Below, one piece after another: positions 1 to 5,253 of a DNA stretch of 5,284 nucleotides. Location of the stretch: assembly GCA_011192085.1 (NCBI GenBank), contig DUEQ01000307.1, forward strand, positions 1-5,284. Direction: 5' to 3'. Positions within the stretch are counted from its first letter, which is position 1, and each line of letters opens with the position of its first letter. The DNA is from Caldilineae bacterium (GTDB lineage Bacteria > Chloroflexota > Anaerolineae > J102). The translations under genes and the position numbers were made by a program. Below the pieces are notes generated by a model that ran no database searches, had not been told where the DNA came from, and was given only the letters and a program-made list of their open reading frames with translations.

Positions 1-21
1 CAGAAGGACGTGACCGATGAA

Positions 22-49
22 AATGACGTTTGCCGTTTTACGTTTGACG
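22..49 (-). repeat. Heptad tandem repeat array, copy A, at the 3' end of the HMG-CoA reductase gene
   Basis: Four consecutive 7-bp units read on the minus strand: CGTCAAA, CGTAAAA, CGGCAAA, CGTCATT. The array matches copy B at 1263-1290, unit for unit, at 24 of 28 positions. It starts exactly at the third-last sense codon of the reductase, so the last three residues (R-Q-T) and the TAA stop at 38-40 are encoded by the repeat. Short heptad arrays are known as intergenic repeats in several bacterial groups; assigning this one to a named family would need a genome-wide count. Confidence 0.7.
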
Positions 50-1240
50 CCTTTCTTCACCAGATTTCGCATTTATCATCCTGACGCGTCGTTGATGCAG
101 CGCCATATGCCCGCGCTGGATGCCTTCCGTCACCAGCGCTCGCAGCGCGGCCAGGTTCTGGGCCAGACCTGCAGCGACTATAATCTGCGAGAGACGGCGG
201 GCGTCGGGATCGCCCAACAGCTTCAGGGCCAAGCGGGCCGAGGGGTGACACTTGGTGAGCCCGCCCACGGCGCCCACGGCCAGAGGCATCTCCAGATACC
301 CCAGCAGGTGGTTGTTCTCCACCCGCCAGTCAGTTAACGCCCGATATTGTCCCTCGCGCGCGGCCCAGGCGTGCCCGCCCGCCTCGATGGCCCGCCAATC
401 CTGCCCTGTGGCCAGGGCCACCGCGTCGATGCCGTTGAACACGCCCTTATTGTGGGTGGCCGCGCGGTAGGGATCAACCACGGCGAAGGCGTTGGCCTCG
501 AAGATGCCCTGGGCCACCTCCTCGCCCGTGAGCTCGGGCGTCTCCAGCGCGCCTACGGGGATGCGGCAGCTCGCCCAGGCCCGGCGCTGATCGCTAAGAT
601 TGGAGAGGATGCGCAGCAGAACCCGGCCCTCGGTAATAGCCTCTAGCTCGGGCGCGAGGGTCTCGACTGCGGTGTTGATGGCGTTGGCCCCCATGGCGTC
701 CCGGGTGTCCATGAGAAGATGGAGGATGAGCATCGTGCCCGCGGGCGTGTCCTCCAGCTTTCGGACCTGCAAATCCAGGGGGCCGCCGCCCAGTTTACGA
801 ATGGTAGGATGGAGATGGTCGAGTTTGGCCAGGAGTTCGGACTTGAGGGCTTCAATACGAATGATGGCCGCGTCGGGATAGGGCACGTCGAGAAGCTGGA
901 TCTGGCCGATCATGACGGGGCGGGTGCTGCCGGTGGTGAAACCGCCGCCCGCGCGAGCGATCTTGGCCGCGTGGGCCATGGCCGCCACCACCGACGGCTC
1001 CTCAATGACCAGGGGCATGAACAGCTCTTCGCCGTCGATGATGAAGTTGGGCGCCACCGCGAAGGGCAGGGCGTAGACTCCAACCGCGTTTTCCACCAGC
1101 ACATCCGCATCGGCCGCGCGGATGCCGCCCGCCAGCGCGGCCAGGTCTTCGGGCGCGAGTTCGGCCAGTTCCGCCAAAAGTTGCTGGCGCTCTTCGATGC
1201 TAAGTTTGTAAAAACCGGGAAGACGGGAGGATTTGATCAT
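38..1240 (-). CDS. mvaA: Hydroxymethylglutaryl-CoA reductase, class II (bacterial type)
   Basis: A 400-aa cytosolic enzyme that interconverts HMG-CoA and mevalonate with NAD(P)H, the committed step of the mevalonate route to isoprenoids. Visible motifs: N-terminal SSRLPGFYKLS (residues 4-14); ENAVG (50-54); IEEPSVVAA (79-87), where E81 aligns with the catalytic Glu; GGGFTTGSTRP (98-108); DAMGANAINT (181-190) of the cofactor domain; HNKG (263-266) with K265; GQDWRAIEAG (279-288) with D281; and EGIQRGHM (372-379) with H378. The spacings E81-K265-D281-H378 fit E83-K267-D283-H381 of the Pseudomonas mevalonii enzyme closely. The 400-aa length is normal for the class, and the catalytic set looks complete. 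I chose the ATG at 1240 because family homology begins there; the in-frame ATG at 1300 would add 20 residues coded by repeat DNA. No clear Shine-Dalgarno sequence precedes it. Class II enzymes were first described as degradative, but in bacteria that make isoprenoids from mevalonate the role is biosynthetic; I infer biosynthesis here. Confidence 0.96.
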   Translation of the reverse strand: MIKSSRLPGFYKLSIEERQQLLAELAELAPEDLAALAGGIRAADADVLVENAVGVYALPFAVAPNFIIDGEELFMPLVIEEPSVVAAMAHAAKIARAGGGFTTGSTRPVMIGQIQLLDVPYPDAAIIRIEALKSELLAKLDHLHPTIRKLGGGPLDLQVRKLEDTPAGTMLILHLLMDTRDAMGANAINTAVETLAPELEAITEGRVLLRILSNLSDQRRAWASCRIPVGALETPELTGEEVAQGIFEANAFAVVDPYRAATHNKGVFNGIDAVALATGQDWRAIEAGGHAWAAREGQYRALTDWRVENNHLLGYLEMPLAVGAVGGLTKCHPSARLALKLLGDPDARRLSQIIVAAGLAQNLAALRALVTEGIQRGHMALHQRRVRMINAKSGEERRQT

Positions 1241-1262
1241 AGCGATTTTGCGGGACTCAGGA

Positions 1263-1290
1263 CATGACGCTTGACGTTTTACGCTTGACG
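1263..1290 (-). repeat. Heptad tandem repeat array, copy B, upstream of mvaA
   Basis: Four 7-bp units on the minus strand: CGTCAAG, CGTAAAA, CGTCAAG, CGTCATG. It is 24/28 identical to copy A at 22-49 and in the same orientation, so direct copies flank the reductase gene. It lies 22 bp before the chosen mvaA start, within the presumed 5' untranslated region. Further isolated CGTCAT words continue upstream at 1291-1296, 1319-1324 and 1331-1336, which suggests that a longer degenerate array once covered this stretch. Confidence 0.7.
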
Positions 1291-1312
1291 ATGACGGCAA
1301 AGGTCATCGTCA
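1286..1312 (-). other. Perfect 10-bp hairpin upstream of mvaA
   Basis: TGACGATGAC (1286-1295) and GTCATCGTCA (1303-1312) are perfect reverse complements around a 7-base loop. There is no following T-run on either strand, so it is not an intrinsic terminator. It could be an operator (a dyad of GTCATC half-sites), an RNA hairpin in the mvaA leader, or simply two heptad-derived fragments in opposite orientation. The arms share the CGTCAT word of the neighbouring repeat array, which favours a repeat origin. Confidence 0.5.
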
Positions 1313-1407
1313 TATTGGATGACGCCAAAGATGACGGTGGAAGACCTCGATAGCTACGTTGGCGTCGAGAGCGCTTCGGTAAATCAGGCCGATTCTCTTT
1401 GCAGCAT

Positions 1408-1433
1408 AAAAAAGCCCACACGGGCGTGTGGAC
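1408..1433 (-). terminator. Intrinsic (rho-independent) terminator of the membrane operon
   Basis: On the minus strand CCACACG and CGTGTGG (1431-1425 and 1422-1416) form a stem closed over CC, realistically a GCCC tetraloop. It is extended outward by a G-U and a G-C pair and followed immediately by six T residues (1413-1408). This is the classical layout of an intrinsic terminator for leftward transcription. It lies about 80 bp past the last operon gene and about 170 bp before mvaA, so it most simply ends the operon and separates it from the reductase. In the other direction there is no T-run, so it is one-way. Confidence 0.85.
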
Positions 1434-1452
1434 GAACCCTTGATTGCCACAA

Positions 1453-1476
1453 ATCATACCACAACTGGGCTGTCAA
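1453..1476 (-). promoter_or_regulatory. Promoter-like element: extended -10 just upstream of the terminator
   Basis: On the minus strand TGG-TATGAT (1461-1453) is a good extended -10 box. A perfect TTGACA lies upstream at 1476-1471, but only 12 bp separates the two hexamers, too short for a normal sigma-70 pair, so only the extended -10 may matter. Transcription would begin near 1446 and run into the terminator almost at once. This gives either a very short RNA or an attenuated leader for mvaA. It may also be chance. Confidence 0.35.
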
Positions 1477-1513
1477 AACCTATCCTCCTTGGCGATCTCG
1501 CACCGGGCGAGGG

Positions 1514-2908
1514 TTAGAGCATGTTGAACCAGACCAACATCTGTTCGGCCACATCGTTGAGCAGGCCCGGATTGAGCAAGATGAGGCCGCCCGCCAGAAG
1601 CAACAGGCCGATGGTCCAGGCGGCACGTCGAGATTCCCGCTGGAGAGTAACATCGCGCACGGGCGTGGCCAGATGCCGGGCCGCGCGGATCAGGCCCAAG
1701 ACCCCCAGGGTCAGCGCTAACATCGCCCACAAAAAGATGTTTCCCGCCCGATACGCCGCCACCTGATACGTGGCCAGCCGCATGGGGAAGAGCGCGCCCA
1801 GGGGCCATCCCAGCAAAAAGAGTCCGCCCCCAATAAAGCCCAGCGCGGATAAGGGCAGACGTTCGCTGACGCCGTGCAACGCGCTATATGCGGGATTCTC
1901 GCCAAAGCGATGGGCAATGCTCTGCAGACCCGCCGCGGCCAGAGTCAACGCGATGGGCGAAACCATGAACAGCCAGAAGATGGCCTCGCTGCCTAGCTCG
2001 CCCGTCAATCCCCAGGCCAAAAACGCGGCTCCAAACGTCCACAGCAGCAGATATCCCCAAAGCTGCCCCAAGCGCTGACTGCCGAACATGAACGCGCCCG
2101 CCCACAGCATCTGCACCACCGCGATCCAGGGCAGCCACACGCCCGGGTCGATGAATTCGGTGATGGTAGGATAGGCGAAGAGCAGGCTGCGCAGAAACGC
2201 GTAAATCGCGATCTGCCACGCGCCCACCAGAAACGCGCCAGCAAAGGGCGAGGCCGCTTCGCCCAAGGCCACAATCCACCCATGCAAAGGCACAGTCGAC
2301 GTGAGGATGAGCATGCCCACCAACAACGCCCGCCAGGCGCTGCTCCACAACTGGGGATCTTCCGCGGCGATGGCCGATTGAGAGAAGACCCAGGCCGCGA
2401 ACAGAAGGAAAGGAAAGGCGAGGATGGGAGCGAGCAGCGTGCGTAAAGCCGCCCGCGCGGGCCGAGGCTGATTGCCCTGAGCGATGACGCCCATGAGCAC
2501 GGCGGCTAGGATGAGCCAGAAGGGTGCGTAGAGAAGGGGCTGCGCGGCTAGGAAAAGGGTGAACGCGGCCACGAGCAGAGGGATGGCGGGCGCGAAGCTG
2601 CGCTCCACGCGCAACAACGCCGCGACCAGGACGAAGATCGCGCCCCAACCCAGCATGAGGAGCACGGGAGCGCGGGCCGCGGGCGTCAGTTGGAAGGTGA
2701 ACCCCAGCAGCGCGTGAGTCTGGTCCAGAAAAATGACGCGCCCCAGCGCCGAGGCGGTCTCCTCAGTGGGCAGCCGCCACAACCACCAGGCCAGCCAGCT
2801 CATCCCCGCGGCCGCGACCACGCCCGAGGAGAGGGGTGCGCGGCGTAATAGCCCCGCGGCCAGGGACAGGACAAAGAGGGCGAGGAGAAGGAAGACCAGC
2901 AGGCTCAT
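1514..2908 (-). CDS. NuoM/NuoN/HyfF-like membrane protein, divergent antiporter-like subunit
   Basis: A 464-aa, very hydrophobic polytopic protein with about a dozen predicted membrane segments. The family signature is the stretch at 207-240: PLHGW (207-211), EAASPF (217-222) and YAFLR (236-240), matching the P-H-x-W ... APxP ... GxYxLLR core of the proton-conducting membrane domain (PF00361 type) in NuoL/M/N, HyfB/D/F and Mrp subunits. A second family block is GWPLGALF (367-374), like the G-P-x-AGF loop before a late helix. Expected charged residues are not where they should be: the TM5 FWE motif is FWL (130-132), the TM7 lysine five residues before the Pro is L202, and the D-x-KR loop reads RLGQ (279-282). 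I placed the start at ATG 2908, which overlaps the stop of the preceding gene as ATGA and has GGAGG in front; an upstream in-frame ATG at 3061 would add 51 non-hydrophobic residues coded inside the previous gene. Membrane role and family are fairly safe; electron-transfer partner and transported ion are unknown. Confidence 0.8.
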   Translation of the reverse strand: MSLLVFLLLALFVLSLAAGLLRRAPLSSGVVAAAGMSWLAWWLWRLPTEETASALGRVIFLDQTHALLGFTFQLTPAARAPVLLMLGWGAIFVLVAALLRVERSFAPAIPLLVAAFTLFLAAQPLLYAPFWLILAAVLMGVIAQGNQPRPARAALRTLLAPILAFPFLLFAAWVFSQSAIAAEDPQLWSSAWRALLVGMLILTSTVPLHGWIVALGEAASPFAGAFLVGAWQIAIYAFLRSLLFAYPTITEFIDPGVWLPWIAVVQMLWAGAFMFGSQRLGQLWGYLLLWTFGAAFLAWGLTGELGSEAIFWLFMVSPIALTLAAAGLQSIAHRFGENPAYSALHGVSERLPLSALGFIGGGLFLLGWPLGALFPMRLATYQVAAYRAGNIFLWAMLALTLGVLGLIRAARHLATPVRDVTLQRESRRAAWTIGLLLLAGGLILLNPGLLNDVAEQMLVWFNML

Positions 2909-3561
2909 GCGTCCTCCGGTCGGGGCCAGAAGCGCGCCCCATCCACGACGATGAAATAGGAGATGGCAAAACCTAGGATCAATTCCACCCCCGCCATCAT
3001 GCCCACCGTGTCCACGTTCGTCTGCAATGCGTGAATGCTGAAGGACGCGGCCAGCAGCCACAGGCTGAGGCCAAAGCCCCAGCGCATAGGCCTATCCCCC
3101 AAACCCAGGGCCACAAGCCCGGCCAGGGCCAGAAAGGTGGCGTATCGGGCCAGATCGGCCGGGAGTTTGGGAAAGGGAATGTAGGGTCGGACAGTGTACA
3201 CCAGGACCAAAAGCAAAAGTGTAAACGCCAGGCGCATGAGCGAGGAAGGATTAAGTCGCCATTCGGGCTTCCACCAGGGAACGCCCAGCTGCCTGCGCCG
3301 CACCACATCCACCCGGCGCGCGGCCAGAAACCACATGATTCCCACCAGTCCCCCAGCCACCCACTGCTGCAAAGCCCATTCGGGCGGCATGAGCTGCAAA
3401 AACAGCACGCCCGCCAGCACTTTCACCCCCGCGAAGGCAAAAAGCGCCCAGCGCCAATCGCTGAACACCAGCATCGCAGCCACCAGCAGCACGCTGGAGG
3501 CGATGAGCGCGGGGTTGTTCAGTCGCTGAGTGAGGGTGAGAAATTGGTCGAGGGTGGGCAT
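2905..3561 (-). CDS. HyfE-like small membrane protein
   Basis: A 218-aa integral membrane protein with about seven hydrophobic segments (roughly residues 17-33, 37-57, 64-81, 108-124, 137-155, 160-178, 185-206) and a basic loop (RRVDVVRRR, 82-90) between the third and fourth. Length and topology match HyfE, the roughly 216-aa component of hydrogenase-4, whose C-terminal half is related to NuoK. The C-terminal GVELILGFAISYF (191-203), with an intramembrane glutamate E193, resembles the acidic NuoK/HyfE-type helix, but the match is pattern-level, not proven. Its position between a NuoL/M-like and a NuoM/N-like gene is exactly that of hyfE in hyfD-E-F, and this context carries much of the call. 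It starts 27 bp after the upstream stop; the bases before the ATG are C-rich with no Shine-Dalgarno, so translation probably depends on the upstream gene. Its stop overlaps the next start (ATGA). Alternatively it is an unrelated small membrane protein. Confidence 0.65.
   Translation of the reverse strand: MPTLDQFLTLTQRLNNPALIASSVLLVAAMLVFSDWRWALFAFAGVKVLAGVLFLQLMPPEWALQQWVAGGLVGIMWFLAARRVDVVRRRQLGVPWWKPEWRLNPSSLMRLAFTLLLLVLVYTVRPYIPFPKLPADLARYATFLALAGLVALGLGDRPMRWGFGLSLWLLAASFSIHALQTNVDTVGMMAGVELILGFAISYFIVVDGARFWPRPEDA
2913..2917 (-). promoter_or_regulatory. Ribosome binding site fixing the start of the third operon gene
   Basis: GGAGG on the minus strand lies four bases before the ATG at 2908, inside the last codons of the preceding gene. 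Together with the ATGA stop/start overlap it decides this start over the longer in-frame option at 3061, and it indicates translational coupling of the two proteins. Confidence 0.7.
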
Positions 3562-3574
3562 GGGAGGGGAGTGG

Positions 3575-3588
3575 CAATCAGTAATCAG
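3575..3588. repeat. Two-unit heptad repeat in the intra-operon gap
   Basis: CAATCAG followed by TAATCAG (plus strand), two 7-bp units differing at one base. They fill half of the 27-bp gap between the first and second operon genes and directly abut the TAG stop (3589-3591). The period is the same as in the arrays flanking mvaA but the unit sequence differs. Confidence 0.5.
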
Positions 3589-5199
3589 CTACCGGAAGAA
3601 GAGCCAGAGGATGAGGAGGACGAGGAGGACCCAGCCGAACTGGCCCGCGCCGTCCAGGATATCAGCGCCAAAGCCCAGGGCCAGGGCGACGTAATGCAAG
3701 CCCGCGCGGCTAAGCCCGACCAGCCAGCTCAGGTCCGCGATGGCGGCAAGCTCCGCCCGCAGGCGCTCCTGCCCGGCGAACAGACGATCCTGCCAACGGG
3801 CCAGCAGCCAACCCAACAGCAAGGGCAAAAGCAACGTGAGCCAGCCTGTGAGCAGACCACTGAAGCGGATTGGTGCAAAGACGTTCATGACCATGCCTTC
3901 GGGGGCCAGGCCCGCGGTGCGGAGCAGCGCCGCGGGCGAAACGCCCCACCATACGCCAAACGCCATCACCAGCATGAACGCGCCCACCACGCCCTGAGTC
4001 AAAGGCGTTGCATGCGCATCCCCCTGAGCCGCTTCGCGGACTCGCGGGCGCAAGACCGCGGCCACGAACAGGGTCTGCGCCAGCAGAATCAATAGCCATC
4101 CTGGAAAGCCCAGGACCGACGTGGCCAGTTGAGCCAGATTGCGGGTAAGAGGAAAACCGGGCGTGAAAGGGAAGCCCATCAGGAAGAAGAGAGCCAGATA
4201 TGGACTCCAGCGCTTGCGGATGAGAGGAAGCAATCTCCAGACCATGAGGCCGACGCCCAGGCTGACCAGGGGAAAAATGCTCCGATACGCGCCCTGCTCC
4301 CGCGAAAGCGCCAAGGCCAGCAAGGCCCAGGTGGTCCGATTGACCGCCACATAGACCCAGGCCCGGTCCTCATCCTCCTCGGCCCAGGCCACGATGGCGC
4401 TGCCCAACAAACCGGCAATCCCCAGCGCGATCCAACTGAAGCTGCCCAGCAGAGGAAGCTGGAACCGACTGAGGAGATGAAACGCGGCCAGCGCGGGCAA
4501 GAGATGCAACGCCAACTGAACGCTCCGGCCGCGCGGGGGATCGGCAACCAGCCAAACATGGAATGGATAAGCCCCCATCAAGATAACCACGCCCAGGCTA
4601 AACAGAAGCTGGGCCTGGAGATTTAAGGCCGCGCCGCCCAGGACCACATCCAGCGCGCCCAGGCCATTGAACAGCGGAGCCAGCAAAAGGAACAATCCAG
4701 CCAGCAACAAGAAAGTCCACGCCCGCGGCGCGGCCTCGATAGGCGCGCCCGCCAGGATGCCGATCAGGAAGAGCAGCAACGCCCAACCCGCCAGCAGGGT
4801 CGTCCAGGTGGCCGAGGTGATGACCATGAGGGAGGCGGCCAGCAGGAGGGGGATCCAGAAGGCGGGCGGGGTGAAGCCAGGCCGGGCGATGCCATCGCAA
4901 GAGGCCAGCGCAGCCAGCGCGGCCATGAAAGCCAGCCAACCCGCAAGCCAGCTCCAGCCATCCCACTGCAAGCCCCACGCGGCCTCCAGGTCCAGAGGCG
5001 CTTGCCAAAGCCACCATTGCCCCGCGCCCGCGGGCTGCCAGCGCATGAGCAGCCACGAAGCCATGGCCGCCAGCGTCAGAGCCAGGGGCAGGGCATGCCG
5101 CCAGCGTGGGGAAACATGCCGTTGGGCGGCCAGCAACAACGCGCCGCCCCCCAGAAGCAAGCCCATAGGGCCGAGAGGAGAGGTCCAGAGAACGCTCAT
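3589..5199 (-). CDS. NuoL/NuoM/HyfD-like membrane protein, divergent antiporter-like subunit
   Basis: A 536-aa polytopic membrane protein with about 14 predicted membrane segments and an unusually high tryptophan content (about 30). Family features in order: LQWDGWSWL (77-85), like the DGLS block near the start of NuoL/M; YPFHVWLVAD (211-220) followed by ALHLLPALAAFHLLSRF (230-246), the PLHxWLPDA ... ALxH ... YLLxR core of the proton-conducting domain; VYVAVNRTTW (282-291) in place of the LAYSSISQ helix; GFPFTPGF (342-349), the GxPxTAGF loop; and a C-terminal DGAGQFGWVLLVLLI segment like the last helix of many NuoL/HyfB relatives. The TM5 glutamate (GWE) is A140 in GWALL, the TM7 lysine position is L207, and the D-x-KR loop is acidic instead (EEDEDR, 274-279). 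It is the first gene of the operon, with an extended -10 just upstream. The start ATG has no Shine-Dalgarno, consistent with leaderless translation. Best reading: membrane-arm subunit of an unidentified complex; NuoL/M, HyfD/F or MrpA/D-type labels cannot be told apart by eye. Confidence 0.8.
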   Translation of the reverse strand: MSVLWTSPLGPMGLLLGGGALLLAAQRHVSPRWRHALPLALTLAAMASWLLMRWQPAGAGQWWLWQAPLDLEAAWGLQWDGWSWLAGWLAFMAALAALASCDGIARPGFTPPAFWIPLLLAASLMVITSATWTTLLAGWALLLFLIGILAGAPIEAAPRAWTFLLLAGLFLLLAPLFNGLGALDVVLGGAALNLQAQLLFSLGVVILMGAYPFHVWLVADPPRGRSVQLALHLLPALAAFHLLSRFQLPLLGSFSWIALGIAGLLGSAIVAWAEEDEDRAWVYVAVNRTTWALLALALSREQGAYRSIFPLVSLGVGLMVWRLLPLIRKRWSPYLALFFLMGFPFTPGFPLTRNLAQLATSVLGFPGWLLILLAQTLFVAAVLRPRVREAAQGDAHATPLTQGVVGAFMLVMAFGVWWGVSPAALLRTAGLAPEGMVMNVFAPIRFSGLLTGWLTLLLPLLLGWLLARWQDRLFAGQERLRAELAAIADLSWLVGLSRAGLHYVALALGFGADILDGAGQFGWVLLVLLILWLFFR

Positions 5200-5208
5200 A
5201 AGGTGGGA

Positions 5209-5217
5209 ATTGTAGCA
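5209..5217 (-). promoter_or_regulatory. Extended -10 promoter of the membrane operon, likely leaderless
   Basis: TGC-TACAAT on the minus strand matches an extended -10 (TACAAT is 5/6 to TATAAT). Nine bases separate it from the ATG at 5199, so transcription would start about three bases before the start codon. That explains why no Shine-Dalgarno sequence is present. No good -35 sits 16-18 bp upstream; TTGGCA (5231-5226) is present but only 11 bp away. Confidence 0.5.
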
Positions 5218-5224
5218 CGACCCT

Positions 5225-5253
5225 ATGCCAAAACCGAACTTCTGGTGTATACT
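5225..5253 (+). promoter_or_regulatory. Possible divergent promoter pointing out of the window
   Basis: ATGCCA (5225-5230, 4/6 to TTGACA) and TATACT (5248-5253, 5/6 to TATAAT) lie 17 bp apart on the plus strand, the standard spacing. The transcript would run rightward out of the window; the last 30 bases show no start codon. The core is the palindrome GTATAC, so orientation is uncertain. Confidence 0.25.

Larger units (their letters stand above)
1241..1513. other. Intergenic region between the membrane operon and mvaA
   Basis: No confident gene lies in these 273 bp, but the region is full of small signals. Reading in the direction of transcription (minus strand) it holds: a 5-bp hairpin just after the operon stop (1497-1511, CTCGC / GCGAG); AAGGAGG (1484-1490) seven bases before a TTG that opens a 30-codon frame (1476-1384); TTGACA (1471-1476) and TATGAT (1453-1458); a strong terminator (1408-1433); an 8-bp inverted repeat (1321-1328 with 1359-1366); a 10-bp hairpin (1286-1312); and a heptad array (1263-1290). 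No convincing promoter is visible between the terminator and mvaA. Confidence 0.7.

Noticed and set aside
719..1267. Plus-strand open frame of 182 codons opposite mvaA
   Set aside because: It is antisense to the conserved catalytic core of HMG-CoA reductase and has no recognisable domain.
1241..1300. Longer mvaA start at the ATG at 1300
   Set aside because: The extra 20 residues are encoded by the heptad array and hairpin and have no family counterpart; class II reductases begin near SSRxPGFYKL.
1257..1457. Minus-strand 66-codon frame upstream of mvaA
   Set aside because: It has no ribosome binding site, runs through the terminator hairpin and the repeat array, and its ATG falls inside a promoter-like box.
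2909..3061. Longer start for the 464-aa membrane protein at the ATG at 3061
   Set aside because: The added 51 residues are Gly/His/Arg-rich, lie wholly inside the preceding gene, and ignore the GGAGG and ATGA overlap at 2908.
3592..3634. Purine-rich run on the plus strand
   Set aside because: It is just the coding complement of the Leu/Val/Phe-rich last membrane helix of the 536-aa protein (CTC/TTC codons).
3031..4095. Long plus-strand open frame (354 codons) rich in Gln, His, Arg and Pro
   Set aside because: It lies antisense to two membrane genes and crosses their junction. Its composition is what antisense reading of Leu/Ala/Trp-rich codons gives (CTG becomes CAG), and it matches no family I recognise.
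4129..4626. Plus-strand open frame of 165 codons
   Set aside because: It is fully antisense to the NuoL/M-like gene, in the same antisense frame and with the same Gln/Arg-rich composition as the frame at 3031-4095; a by-product of GC-rich codon bias.
5213..5231. Sigma-54-type promoter (TTGGCA ... TGC) ahead of the operon
   Set aside because: The GG and GC pairs are 11 bases apart instead of 10, and the -12 element is a poor match; the extended -10 is the simpler reading.
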